Source of the DNA: WHSW01 sp963759295
GTDB lineage: Bacteria > Actinomycetota > Thermoleophilia > Solirubrobacterales > 70-9
Assembly: GCA_963759295.1 (NCBI GenBank)
Contig: CAVWYT010000003.1
Coordinates: 62,001-126,000, forward strand
DNA length: 64,000 nt
Direction of reading: 5' to 3'
Shown one piece after another: positions 50,631-59,673 of the stretch (positions are counted from its first letter, which is position 1; each line of letters starts with the position of its first letter). Both the position numbers and the translations under genes were made by a program. A model generated the notes under the pieces. The model did no database searches. It had not been told where the DNA came from and worked only from the letters and a program-made list of their open reading frames with translations.

Positions 50631-51319
50631 GTGCGCATCGTCGACCTATCCGTACCTCTGACATCGGGCATGGGAATCTTCGCCTGGGACCCCCCCGGTA
50701 TTCGTCGCCCAGAGCCATCGGCTCGAAGAAGCTGGCTATCGGATGTCCCTGCTGGTTATGGGGAACCATGCGGGGACCCATCTCGACGCCCCTTCCCATT
50801 TCGTCGCGCAGGGAGCCGGCGTTGAGACCATCCCGCTCGAGCGGTGTCTTCGGGGAGGCAGTGGTCCTGGATCTGAGTTCCCGGCAACCGGGCGCGCCTA
50901 TCACCGCGGCGGACCTCGAACGCTACGACGAGGTCATCAGTCCGGGTGCCCGAGTTCCGACCCGCACCGACTGGGACACTCACTTCGGGGCCGAGCAGTA
51001 CTTCGCCGATTTCCCCCCGCTCGCTCCCGAGACTGCCGACTGGCTGGTCGAGCGCGGCGTCTGGCTGCTGGGCGTGGATATGCCGTCTCTGCATCTCGAG
51101 CATGGCGGACCGATGCACGAGACCCTCCTTGGGGCCGAGGTCGTCATCGTTGAGTCGCTGGCGAACCTGCGTGAGCTGCGCGAGTCCCGCGTGCTGCTTT
51201 CGTGCCTGCCACTGAGTCTGCCCGGTGCCGATGGGGCGCCGGTCCGCGCCGCTGCCTACGACGGCCTTCCGGGAGCAGTAGGGACGGGTAACCACGAAGG
51301 GAGTCCAGGTGCGCTTTGA
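50631..51319 (+). CDS. cyclase/kynurenine-formamidase-family hydrolase, two frameshifts
   Basis: Metal-dependent cyclase-family protein (amide or lactone hydrolase). GTG 50631 has GGAGAGGG upstream and opens VRIVDLSVPLTSGMGIF. The metal motif NHAGTHLDAPSHF appears in the next frame. From about 50850 the third frame gives VVLDLSSRQPGAPITAADLE, TRTDWDTHFG, LGVDMPSLHLEHGGPMHETLLG and VIVESLANL to a TGA at 51317-51319. Breaks are near 50695, at a run of seven C, and near 50850. All expected blocks are present in order, so the gene is probably intact in the organism. It overlaps the SDR gene by 11 bases. Confidence 0.82.
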
Positions 51320-52076
51320 GCACAAGACCGCGCTCGTCACGGGCGCGGCACATGGAATCGGCGAGGCTACGGCCCGGCGGTTCGCCGCCGCGGGCGCCGG
51401 GGTGGCCCTGATCGACGTCCACGAGCGTGGCGGCGACGTTGCTGCTGAGCTGAGCGCGAACGGAGCCACAGCTACGTTCATCCGCGGCGACGTCGGCAAC
51501 GAGCAGGATGTAGAGGAGTGTGTGTCCGCCACCGTGGAGCGTTTCGGATCGCTCGATGTGGTGGTGAACAATGCCGCCGTAACGCTGCCCAAGAGCTTCG
51601 AGGACACAAGTCCCGAAGAGTGGGACCGCGTCCTCGCGGTGAATCTGCGCTCGGCATACCTGTTCCTTAGGGCCGCCGCACCGCACCTGCGGGCCGTGTC
51701 GGGAAGCGTCGTCAACGTGGCCTCCTTTCACGCGTCGGCAACGATCGAGAACTTCGCCGCCTACGCGGCGGCAAAGAGCGGCGTTCTCGGACTGACCCGC
51801 AGTGCCGCCTTGGACCTCGCGCCCGCCGGGGTGCGCGTCAACGCAGTGTGCCCGGGCATCGTCGAGACAGCGATGTGGCAGGCGTGGCTCGCCGAAGTCG
51901 AAGATCCCGACGACACGGTGTCGCGCGTGCTCGAGCTGCAGCCGCTTGGAAGGATTGGGAAGCCCGACGAGATCGCCGACGCGATTCTGTTTCTGGCGTC
52001 CGATCAAGCCTCATACATCACCGGCACGGACCTCTGTGCCGATGGCGGCGTCACGGCACGTCTTTCGCATGTCTGA
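51309..52076 (+). CDS. short-chain dehydrogenase/reductase
   Basis: Classical SDR of 255 residues, GTG start overlapping the cyclase gene end. It has the TGAAHGIG cofactor loop with D-V (IDVHERGG) after strand 2, favouring NAD. NNAAVTLP, the serine of VASFHASA and the YAAAK pair complete the active site, and it ends TDLCADGGV. Unlike its neighbours it is free of frame breaks. In this cluster it would oxidise a hydroxy acid or sugar-acid intermediate; that is inference. Confidence 0.92.
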   Translation: MRFEHKTALVTGAAHGIGEATARRFAAAGAGVALIDVHERGGDVAAELSANGATATFIRGDVGNEQDVEECVSATVERFGSLDVVVNNAAVTLPKSFEDTSPEEWDRVLAVNLRSAYLFLRAAAPHLRAVSGSVVNVASFHASATIENFAAYAAAKSGVLGLTRSAALDLAPAGVRVNAVCPGIVETAMWQAWLAEVEDPDDTVSRVLELQPLGRIGKPDEIADAILFLASDQASYITGTDLCADGGVTARLSHV

Positions 52077-52470
52077 GGGCAAGATTCGCGAGATCGCTAC
52101 CGCGAGCGCACCGCGACCGATCGGGGCCTTCTCCCAGGCGATAGCTGGCGACTCGCTGCTCTTCGCCTCGGGGCAAGGGCCGGTGGATCCCGTCAACGGC
52201 GAGATAGGTGAGACCATCGAGGAACAGACGGCACGCACGCTCCGCAACCTCGAGGCGGTGCTCGCGGCAGGGGGTGCCAGCCTGGACGACGTCGTCAGTT
52301 GCAGGGTGTACCTCGCCGACCTCGATCAGTTCGCCCAATACGACGCCGTCTACGCACGCTTCTTTCCAAATCACAAGCCAGCCCGCACGACCATCGGGGC
52401 CGAGTTGCTCGGCGGGATCATGATTGAGATCGAGCTCATAGCCCACGTTGAGGATCGGAGCAAAGCTTGA
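52069..52470 (+). CDS. RidA family protein
   Basis: RidA/YjgF-type protein of 133 residues, ATG 52069 overlapping the SDR stop. Landmarks are RPIGAFSQAI, LLFASGQGPVDPVNGEI, EEQTARTLRNLEAVLAAGGASLDDVVSCRVYL and ARTTIGAELLGGIMIEIELIA. RidA proteins hydrolyse reactive enamine/imine intermediates, and several subfamilies act as deaminases in catabolic operons. The usual Rid arginine position (C-R-V-Y-L-A-D, then A-R-T-T) is kept, so imine deaminase activity is plausible. It overlaps the aldolase gene by 4 bases. Confidence 0.9.
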   Translation: MSEGKIREIATASAPRPIGAFSQAIAGDSLLFASGQGPVDPVNGEIGETIEEQTARTLRNLEAVLAAGGASLDDVVSCRVYLADLDQFAQYDAVYARFFPNHKPARTTIGAELLGGIMIEIELIAHVEDRSKA

Positions 52471-53118
52471 CCACGGCAGCTTCAAACCAGCTGACGCCTA
52501 CGGCTCGAATCTCCCAGTTGGGGGTGCTGCCCGTTGTCGAGATGCCGTCAGCCGAACATGCGCGACCGCTAGTCGAGGCGCTGATGAGGGGCGGCCTGGA
52601 TGCCGTGGAGATCGTGCTGCGAACAGACGCCGCCTTGGAGAGCATTCGTTTACTCCGCCGGGCGTATCCGAACCTTCTGGTCGGTGCCGGAACGGTGCGG
52701 ACCGAGGACGCCACGAAACGTGCGCTAGAAGCGGGCGCCCAGTTCGTTGTGTCGCCTGGGACTTCGAGGACGTCATCAGCTATTGCCGCTCGCAACGGAT
52801 CACCGTGCTACCGGGCGCGTGCATGCTGACCGAGGTCGAAGCGGGCAGTCCGCGCCGGTGGCGACACGCTGAAGTTCTTTCCGGCGGAGCCGATGGGCGG
52901 ACCGGCTTTCCTGAGCGCACTGGCGAGGCCCTTCAGCGAGGTCTCGTTCGTGCCGAGCGGTCGGCATCAACCTGAATATCACCGACTACCTGAGCCTCCC
53001 GAATGTGGTGGCATGCGGGGGCAGTTGGATGGTCACCACGGCGCTCGTGGCCGAGCGGCGCTTCGACGACGTCGAGAGTCTCGCAGCCGAAGCGGTCCAG
53101 CTCGTCAGAGAGGCGCGA
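52467..53118 (+). CDS. eda: KDPG/KHG aldolase-like protein, several frameshifts
   Basis: Class I aldolase splitting 2-keto-3-deoxy-6-phosphogluconate (or 4-hydroxy-2-oxoglutarate). TTG 52467 overlaps the ridA stop. Frame pieces in order: VLPVVEMPSAEHARPLVEAL, GLDAVEIVLRT with the catalytic glutamate, LVGAGTVRTEDA and FVVSPG; then EDVISYCRSQRITVLPGACM; then DTLKFFPAEPMGG with the Schiff-base lysine; then NVVACGGSWMV and LAAEAVQLVREAR. Breaks lie near 52765, 52860 and 52970. The active site is complete. The last piece runs without a stop into the following kinase, so a fusion cannot be excluded. Confidence 0.8.
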
Positions 53119-54222
53119 ATGGCTGATCTGCTTGATCTGCGTGTTGACGACGAGCGGCGCTGGGACATTGTCGCGCTCGGCGAGGTAATGCTTCGTCTGG
53201 ATCCGGGAGAGGGACGGATCTCCACCGCGCGGACTTTTCCACGTCGGCGAGGGTGGCGGTGAATACAACGTGGCGCGCGGCTGCCGACGGGCGGGCAAGC
53301 GGGCCACGATCGTTACGGCGTTCTTCTGATAACCCGGTGGGCCGACTGATAGAAGACCTGATTCTTCAGGGTGGAGTGGACACTTCCCATGTCCGTTGGG
53401 CCCCGTCCGACGGGATCGGGAGATAGCTGTGCGGAACGGCCTCAACTTCACCGAGCGCGGTTTCGGCGTGCGCGGCGCTATCGGCTGTTCAGACCGGGGA
53501 CACAGCGCCTCATCACAGCTTCGCCCAGGCGAGGTCGACTGGGACACGATCTTCCAGGGCGAGGGATCGCGCTGGTTCCACTGCGGGGGTATCTTCGCTG
53601 GCCTTTCGCCGACAACAGCAGAGGCCGCCGAGGAGGCGATGGCGGCGGCCCGAAACGCTGGTGCCATCGTGTCCTACGACCTCAACTACCGGCCTTCGTT
53701 GTGGAAGGCACGGGGCGGACTCGAGCAAGCGCGCGAAGTCAATCGCCGGTTGGCCCGGCAAGTGGACGTCATGTTTGGCAATGAGGAGGACCTCAACGCC
53801 GCACTTGGATACGAGATCGATGGCGGTGACGATTCCTATTCCGCGCTCGACGAGTCCGTTTATGCGTCGCTCCTCCACCGCGTTGTCGAGGACTATCCGA
53901 ACGTCAAAGCAGTCGCGACAAGCCTGCGCGAGGTGAAAACAGCCACGGTCAACGGCTGGGGCGGAATTGCTACGCCGACGGCGAGGTCCACACAGCACGG
54001 CCGTACCCGGAGTTGGAGATCCTCGATCGCGTCGGCGGAGGGGACTCGTTTGCGTCCGGAGTGATCTACGGATTGCTGGCCGATCTACCCGTCGAGCAAG
54101 CTCTCGAGCTCGGCGTCGCGCACGGGGCGCTCGCGATGACTACGCCCGGTGACACTTCGATGGCCACGCTTGTCGAGGTCGAGCGACTTGCAGCTGGCGG
54201 GAGCGCGCGGGTACAACGATGA
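53119..54222 (+). CDS. kdgK: PfkB-family sugar kinase (KDG kinase-like), multiple frameshifts
   Basis: Ribokinase-fold kinase expected to phosphorylate 2-keto-3-deoxygluconate or a similar acid sugar. ATG 53119 starts MADLLDLR, followed by DIVALGEVMLRLDPGEGRI. Later pieces in shifting frames are HVGEGGGEYNVARG, LIEDLILQGGVDTSHVRW, VRNGLNFTERGFGVRGA, RWFHCGGIFAGLS, VSYDLNYRPSLW, and the catalytic LEILDRVGGGDSFASGVIYG with GALAMTTPGDTSMAT. Breaks are seen near 53235, 53285, 53330, 53430 and 53967. Family order and the GGGDS active site are complete. It sits directly after the KDPG-aldolase-like gene, its metabolic partner. Confidence 0.78.
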
Positions 54223-54604
54223 GTGCCGGCTGTACCCGGGCGCCTGCCCAGCACCCTCGCTGGCGTTCGGTCGTCGCGTGAGCCGCACGAGCCTTGGAGT
54301 CGTGCCCTGGGGTGGCCGGTACCGGCGCTGTGCCCGGTCCCGGCCGAAGATCGGTGCGACATCCAGTCAGTCCGCTCCGGGCTCGACGTCCGCGGCACGG
54401 GCGTTGAACATCGCCGCGGGCGTCGGGTCCGGCGCAGAGCCGGAAGCGGATCCTCTCTCCGATCACGGGGGCCCCTCTGGCGCTAGTACGAGCGTCGGAG
54501 GGGCATCCCGGCCGGTCGAATCGCTGAAATCGATTCTGAGAAGCGGCGCTTGGAAGGAGCGCTTGCCGAACTCACCGGCGAGCGGCGGAATCGACGCGGG
54601 CCGA
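54223..54604. other. 382-base stretch between the sugar kinase and integrase remnant
   Basis: Open frames here are Arg/Gly/Ser-rich and match no family I know. The stretch leads without a stop into the integrase fragment below, so it may contain the decayed N-terminal part of that gene. No repeat or tRNA is visible. Confidence 0.4.
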
Positions 54605-54919
54605 AGCTTTAACTTCGAGGAGATGCATCGCTTCGCAGCGCCGGCCGGACGTTGGGAGGCGATGGTGCGGACGTTCTCCGATACTGGGCTGCGACTCGGC
54701 GAGGTGCTGCCGCTTCGGCGCGAGGACTTCGACGGGGAGACCCTTGCAGTCAGGCGGACGGCTCACGAGGGACGAGTACAGGAAGGCACGAAGACCGATC
54801 ACGGCGAGTCGGCGCCAGGGAGGGTCGTGCCCTGCCCGCCTGGTCTAGCCGCCCTCATCGTCGTCTTCGTCGAGGAATCGCAGGCTTCGGCGGCTCGTAG
54901 ACTGCGAGCCGGTGGCTGA
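54605..54919 (+). pseudogene. tyrosine recombinase (phage-type integrase) fragment
   Basis: About 90 residues match the start of an integrase catalytic domain: FNFEEMHRFAAPAGRWEAM, then TFSDTGLRLGEVLPLRREDF with the first catalytic arginine, and RTAHEGRVQEGTKTDHGES before a proline-rich VVPCPPGLAALI. The second half with the HxxR motif and tyrosine is absent, and no N-terminal core-binding domain is recognisable. It is a leftover of an integrated element and cannot be active. Confidence 0.7.
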
Positions 54920-55175
54920 TCAACATCGTCTCAGTGACGTTTACGGAATTTCGCGAGAGCTGCCGCTCAACTACGTCCCTCGCGACGGCGTCGACGGCGT
55001 CTTCGTTGACAGCCTCACCCGTGACAAGCACATCGTCGTGTATGGCAGCTCGAAGCAGGGCAAGACGTGCCTGCGCAAGTACAACGTCACCGAGGACGAT
55101 CACGTCGTCGTCACCTGCTCGAATAAATGGACGGGGCTCGCCGCGCTCCACACGGCGATCTTGAAAGCCATCTAG
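54912..55175 (+). pseudogene. N-terminal fragment of a P-loop ATPase
   Basis: An 87-residue frame from GTG 54912, starting YGISRELPLNYVPRDGVDG after a short lead, with a Walker A motif VVYGSSKQGKTCLRK (GSSKQGKT) and VVVTCSNKWT. The frame stops at 55175, just as the ATPase core should begin. I remember this N-terminus from ATPases carried on mobile or defence-type islands, but that is memory, not a search. No continuation is found in the next 240 bases in any frame. It is probably a truncated cargo gene of the same lost element as the integrase. Confidence 0.55.
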
Positions 55176-55339
55176 TTGCCCTCGCTCGGCCCAGAGGGAA
55201 CGGCAGGGCAACGCCTGGGGCAACGCCTTGCAGGTCGGTGCACGCTGGTTGAGGGCCAGGATCGCGGCGTGGGCGGGCGAAGGTCGGACCGGTCAGGTAC
55301 TCGTGGGAGCCGCGGCGCCCACGCGACGCCGCGATTCTA

Positions 55340-55369
55340 TTGGGCGAGGGCAGCCATATCTGTTAGCCT
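55340..55369 (+). promoter_or_regulatory. possible promoter of the potD-like gene
   Basis: TTGGGC (55340-55345) and a weak -10 box TTAGCC/TAGCCT (55363-55369) are separated by 17-18 bases, with TG just before. This lies about 50 bases upstream of the potD-like start, in the only intergenic space before it. The match is moderate. Confidence 0.25.
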
Positions 55370-55422
55370 ACTTTCGGTCCAGCAAAACCGCGTTCCGTGT
55401 GAGCGTACCAGGAGGGATGATG

Positions 55423-56598
55423 ATGCAGGACACCAACGAGGCTCTTGAATCACGCGAGTCGGGAGCGCCCTCGTGGGTCAATGAGCGGATTCCTCGTCGC
55501 ACCTTCATTGGTCGCTCGGCTGGGTTGGCGCTTGCCGTCGGCGGTGTGGGCGGCTTTCTCTCCGCCTGCGGAGGCGATTCGAGTGATGAAGTCGTCGTCA
55601 TGGCCTGGTCGGTCTATCTGACGCGCGAAGTACAGGAACGCTTCACGGAAGTCACCGGGCTGACAATGAAGGCGGTCCCTGCTGATGACGACCAAAGCAT
55701 GTTCACAAAGCTCAGGGCGGGCGGTGGCTCCCAGTACGACGTTGTCTTTGCGAACGCCGGGTGGGCACCCACCTATCAAGACCAGGATCTCGTCGAAGTG
55801 ATTGACCTGGCAGAGATCGAGGCGTCTGGAGACCTCTGGCCGGTGTTCAAAGAGAACACAGATTTTCCTTATGTCGTCGAGAGCGACAAGGTGCTTCTCT
55901 ACCCAAACATGTGGAGCGCAAGCTCAATGATCTGGAATACAACGGTTCCGTTCCAGCCTTCCCGACCGTACTCATGGAACAGTCTTTGGGATGCCCCGAG
56001 CGGGAAGGTCATTCTTCATGGAGCGCATGAGGACTTCATCGCAATGAGTGGGCTAGCACTTGGCGTTTCGCCACAAGAGATCTACTCAATGAATGGTGCC
56101 CAGCTCGAGGAGGCGGCAAACTATCTGAGTGAGCTGGCGCCGTTCCAGATTAGTCCGAATAGCGATGCCGTGACGGCCAGGGCGATCGCGTCGGGTAAGG
56201 CCGACATTGGTTTTGCCTCGAGTCTCGGCATCGCCGAAAAGGCGAACAACATCGGCGGAGGGGACGTTGCTCGAACCGTGATTCCGGAAGAGGGCTCGCT
56301 GGGTTGGGTCGACGGTCCACAGCTAGTAAAGGATGCCAAGAACCGAGACAACGCGCTTGAGTTTATGAATTTCTTTGGCAGCGATCCGCAGACCCAAACG
56401 TACCTGTGGGACACCTACTACTTTGCTCAATGCAGTAAACCGTCGACCGAGCGTGCTCTCAAGGCGGGCGGTGATAGCAAGCAGATCGCCATTTCGATTG
56501 GAGCGGACAACCCGGATCTCGCCTCCAAGCTTACGTTCCTCGCGCCGCCAGATGATGCGGAGGCGTGGACGCAGGCTTACGACCAGGCGGTTGGCTGA
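55423..56598 (+). CDS. potD: polyamine-type ABC transporter substrate-binding lipoprotein (PotD-like)
   Basis: Solute-binding protein of about 391 residues for a spermidine/putrescine-type importer. Three ATGs in a row follow GGAGGG; the third (55423) has the best spacing. The N-terminus has a twin-arginine signal (RRTFIGRSAG, hydrophobic LALAVGGVGGFL) ending in the lipobox LSAC, so it is a Tat-exported lipoprotein. The type 2 binding fold shows VVMAWSVYLTREVQERFTE, YDVVFANAGWAPTYQDQDLVEVID, and YSWNSLWDAPSGKVILHG. It is transcribed toward the minus-strand potABC genes. The ligand is likely a cationic or amide compound handled by this cluster. Confidence 0.88.
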   Translation: MQDTNEALESRESGAPSWVNERIPRRTFIGRSAGLALAVGGVGGFLSACGGDSSDEVVVMAWSVYLTREVQERFTEVTGLTMKAVPADDDQSMFTKLRAGGGSQYDVVFANAGWAPTYQDQDLVEVIDLAEIEASGDLWPVFKENTDFPYVVESDKVLLYPNMWSASSMIWNTTVPFQPSRPYSWNSLWDAPSGKVILHGAHEDFIAMSGLALGVSPQEIYSMNGAQLEEAANYLSELAPFQISPNSDAVTARAIASGKADIGFASSLGIAEKANNIGGGDVARTVIPEEGSLGWVDGPQLVKDAKNRDNALEFMNFFGSDPQTQTYLWDTYYFAQCSKPSTERALKAGGDSKQIAISIGADNPDLASKLTFLAPPDDAEAWTQAYDQAVG

Positions 56599-56624
56599 TA
56601 ACCGCTACGTTGGGACGTACGGCT

Positions 56625-56648
56625 CGGCCGTGGATCAATCACGGGCCG
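56625..56648. terminator. hairpin between convergent potD and potA genes
   Basis: CGGCCGTG (56625-56632) pairs with CACGGGCCG (56640-56648) with one bulged G around a 7-base loop. It lies 27 bases after the potD stop in the 155-base convergent gap. It may serve as a terminator for potD; no T run follows. Confidence 0.35.
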
Positions 56649-56753
56649 CACGCAGCAGTAATCGAGCCGCTCGTCCGTGAACGTACTGGAGGCTCGGTAG
56701 AGATTTGTGAGTGCTCACCGCTCGTTTCTGCCTGCACTCGGGGAAGTCAGCAA

Positions 56754-57863
56754 TTACTCGTCGTCGACGAACACTACACTCTCGGGTGACCACGATACCT
56801 CTACCCTTCGCCCGGGAGCAACCTCCTCGCCCGGCAGCCCAGCAGAATCGCTACGCGGCATCACTGCGTGAACCTCGGTCGCCGCGCCGAGCCTGACGTA
56901 GACATCAAGGTCTCGACCGGTAAAGAGGCACCGATCGATCACCCCGAGGTAGGAACCGGCGGCGGGCGGCCCGTGGGCCGCCTTCAGCCGAACCTCGCCC
57001 GGTGGAATCACGGCCGCCACATTGCCCGTGGCCGGCAGGGCCTCGGTGGCGGCGCCCATTATCGTGAGATCCGGATTGCTAATCTCGACTGTGTTACCGC
57101 GGTGCTTAACCTCGCCGCGTACAAGGGTTCCAGCGTCGATGAACGAGGCCACGTAGGCGGTACGTGGTGAACGATAGAGCTCCCTCGGCGACGCCACCTG
57201 GACTATCCCGCCTTGCTTCATCACTGCGATTCGATCGGCGATTGCGCATGCCTCTTCTTGGTCATGCGTCACGTGGACAAAAGTAACGCCGGTAGACTCC
57301 TTGAGTTGGACGAGTTCGTTCTGCATTTGCCGGCGTAGTTTCAAATCCAGCGCTCCAAGGGGTTCGTCCAGAAGCAATACCGCCGGGCGCTTGATGATTG
57401 CTCGTGCGAGCGCTGCGCGCTGTTGCTGCCCACCCGAGAGCTCACTGACCTTGCGCTTTCCCATCTTATTTAGGCCTACGAGCTGAAGCGCCTCCTCGAC
57501 GCGCCGCTGGCGCTCACCACGCGACACGCCCTCCATCTTGAGGCCGAATCCAACATTTCCGGCGACGTCAAGATGGGGGAACAGTGCGTAGCTCTGAAAG
57601 ACGGTGTTGGCGTCGCGCGCGTACGGCGGGCTCTCAGTCACATCACGGCCTCGGATCTCAACAGTGCCTGAAGTCGGTTCAATGAAGCCTCCTATGATGC
57701 GCAGTGTCGTCGTCTTCCCGCAACCAGATGGCCCTAGCAGGGCGAGAAGTTCGCCGTCTTGGGCCTCCAACGACACGCCAGCCATAGCATCTCCGAGCGC
57801 GTAGTCGTCCTGTCCTGCATAGCGCATGCGCAAGTCATTACAGCGAAACGTCGGAACGGTCAT
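56754..57863 (-). CDS. potA: polyamine-type ABC transporter ATP-binding protein
   Basis: ATPase of 369 residues powering the PotABCD-type importer. Walker A is GPSGCGKTTT (about residues 40-49), followed by the Q-loop region TVFQSYALFPHLDV. The signature is LSGGQQQRAALARAI, Walker B LLLDEPLGALDLK, and the switch histidine lies in VHVTHDQEEA. The C-terminal 110 residues form the TOBE regulatory domain (AVIPPGEVRLK). It is intact, and its start overlaps the potC stop by 4 bases. Confidence 0.93.
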   Translation of the reverse strand: MTVPTFRCNDLRMRYAGQDDYALGDAMAGVSLEAQDGELLALLGPSGCGKTTTLRIIGGFIEPTSGTVEIRGRDVTESPPYARDANTVFQSYALFPHLDVAGNVGFGLKMEGVSRGERQRRVEEALQLVGLNKMGKRKVSELSGGQQQRAALARAIIKRPAVLLLDEPLGALDLKLRRQMQNELVQLKESTGVTFVHVTHDQEEACAIADRIAVMKQGGIVQVASPRELYRSPRTAYVASFIDAGTLVRGEVKHRGNTVEISNPDLTIMGAATEALPATGNVAAVIPPGEVRLKAAHGPPAAGSYLGVIDRCLFTGRDLDVYVRLGAATEVHAVMPRSDSAGLPGEEVAPGRRVEVSWSPESVVFVDDE

Positions 57864-58731
57864 TTGTTCGCCCCTGTGGTCGCCTGAATTGGCACTGCAC
57901 GGTCGTGCCGCCGCTGCTTTCCGAAGGCGACAAGCATTCCCACGAGGATCAGAGCCAACGAGGCCACGAGCATCAGCGAGGCTAGGGCATTTAGCTGCGG
58001 TGACACCCCGAAGCGCAGAGAGCCGTAGATGTAGAGTGGGAGCGTTGTCTGCGAGCCCGTGACCAAGAAGGTCATAATGAATTCATCCATCGAGAGCGCG
58101 AAGGCAATCATGGCCGCAGCAATCATGCCCGGGAGAGCCTGAGGGATCGCCACGCGAATGAACGCCTGTAAGGGCCGGGCACCGAGGTCGAGCGCGGCCA
58201 GCTCCTGTTCACGCTCGACACCCTCGAGCCGGACCATGACTAGCATCGCCACGATTGGCAGGGTAAGGATTGAATGGGCGATGATGATCGTCCACAATCC
58301 GCGGTCAAGCCCTAGCGCGTTAAGCCCGATAATGATGGCCAGCCCAAGACCAGCGGCGGCAGAAATAGCGGTATCGCGATCGCCCCGAGGGAGAGGCTGC
58401 GCAAGGGACCGCGGGTACGAGCCAACTGGACTGCGGCGACCGTACCTAGGACCACGCTAATCAAGACCGACGCACCGGCCACCTGGAGGCTCGTCCACAA
58501 CGCGTCTTGAAGGACTGGATCGTTGAATACGTTCGCAAACCAACGGGTCGTAAACCCGACCAAAGGCAGGCCGACAGTGGCCGAATCATTGAACGCCAAG
58601 ATTACGATCACCGCAATCGGCGCGTAAAGGAAGGCCATCATGGCCAGCGCGTAGGTGAACAAGAACGGACTTCTGCGAGGCGTGAACGCCCGCGTGTATT
58701 GACCGGCCGCTTCAACGCGTCCAGTCAGCAC
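57860..58731 (-). CDS. potC: polyamine-type ABC permease (PotC-like), one frameshift
   Basis: Inner-membrane permease. The N-terminal half is FLFTYALAMMAFLYAPIAVIVILAFNDS, TRWFANVFNDPVLQDALWTSLQVAG and IPLFLPPLVLG. After a break near 58345 the other frame gives LWTIIIAHSILTLPIVAMLVMVRLEG, the EAA loop ELAALDLGARPLQAFIRVAIPQALPG, and DEFIMTFLVTGSQTTLPLYIYG. GTG 58731 was taken as a possible start. The frame upstream is open into PotB C-terminal sequence, so PotB and PotC may be one polypeptide. Confidence 0.8.
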
Positions 58732-59673
58732 ACGTAATATAACCAAGAGCAGGAAGACCGCGAGGAGCAGCAACATCGCCAGGGAGGATCCAAAGCCCCA
58801 TTGCAGGGATTCGTTGAACTGATTCACGATAGGGTTCCGAGAACATCAATTCCCCCTTCGGAGCCGCCGATCAGCTGAGGCGTTATGTAGTCTCCCAGCA
58901 TCGTGATAAAGGCAAGAATGAAGCCCGCAATGAGCCCGCTACGGGCGATAGGCAACGTGACGTTTGTGAGCGAACGCCATGGTTGCGCGCCCAGTCTGTC
59001 GCCGCCTCAAGCGTCCGGGGGTCCATCCGTTCAATCGCGACGTAGCTGGTAAGGAACGTCAGCGGAAAGAGGAGGTACACAAACGTGATGACTTCCGCCG
59101 AGCGACCTGAGTTCCAGGAACCCGATCGGCCCATCAACAATCCCGAGCGACTCGAGGCCAGTGTTAATAATCCCCTCGCCACCGAGCAAGTTGAGCCATG
59201 CGAACACGCGGATCAGATAGCTCGTCCAGAATGGAGCTGTAGCGACCAGAATCCAGGCCAGTCGTCGGCTTGGCCTGACCTTGGTCGCGACGAAGTACAG
59301 GCGAACGGAAAAGTCAGAACGACCGTCAGCCCGGAGGCGGTACCAACGAATAGTAGCGTCCGTAGTAGCGACTGCCAATACGTGTCTGTCTCAAAGATCT
59401 GGACATAGTTCGACAACGTGAAATCATGGACGATGTTCCCGTCGACGGTAGGCCAGAATGAGTAAACAACGAGGATCGCAAGCCGGATAACGAAGACCAC
59501 GGCGACAAAGGCGAGCGCCGGCAGGGCAGCATTGGGTGCTCAAACGTTCGGCCGAGCCGCGGGGAGCGATGGAAGCGCACGCGCAGGCGACCTGCAACGC
59601 CGGGCTCACTCGCTAGGTCTCTGCTCCCTTTCCGAGGTCGTCCCTGCTGATCTGGGTTGGGGCTAGGTTTCAT
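58690..59673 (-). CDS. potB: polyamine-type ABC permease (PotB-like), several frameshifts
   Basis: Partner permease. ATG 59673 overlaps the IclR gene stop and opens MKPSPNPDQQGRPRKGSRD, a charged lead. Pieces in shifting frames: ALPALAFVAVVFVIRLAILV, HDFTLSNYVQIFETDTYWQS, WILVATAPFWTSYLIRVFAW, GRSAEVITFVYLLFPLTFLT, the EAA loop (ERMDPRTLEAATD then LGAQPWRSLTNVTLPIARSG), FITMLGDYITPQLIGGSEGG, and NQFNESLQWGFGSSLAMLLL. Breaks are near 58830, 58995, 59115, 59310 and 59540. The family order is complete. The last helix runs in frame into PotC. Confidence 0.75.
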
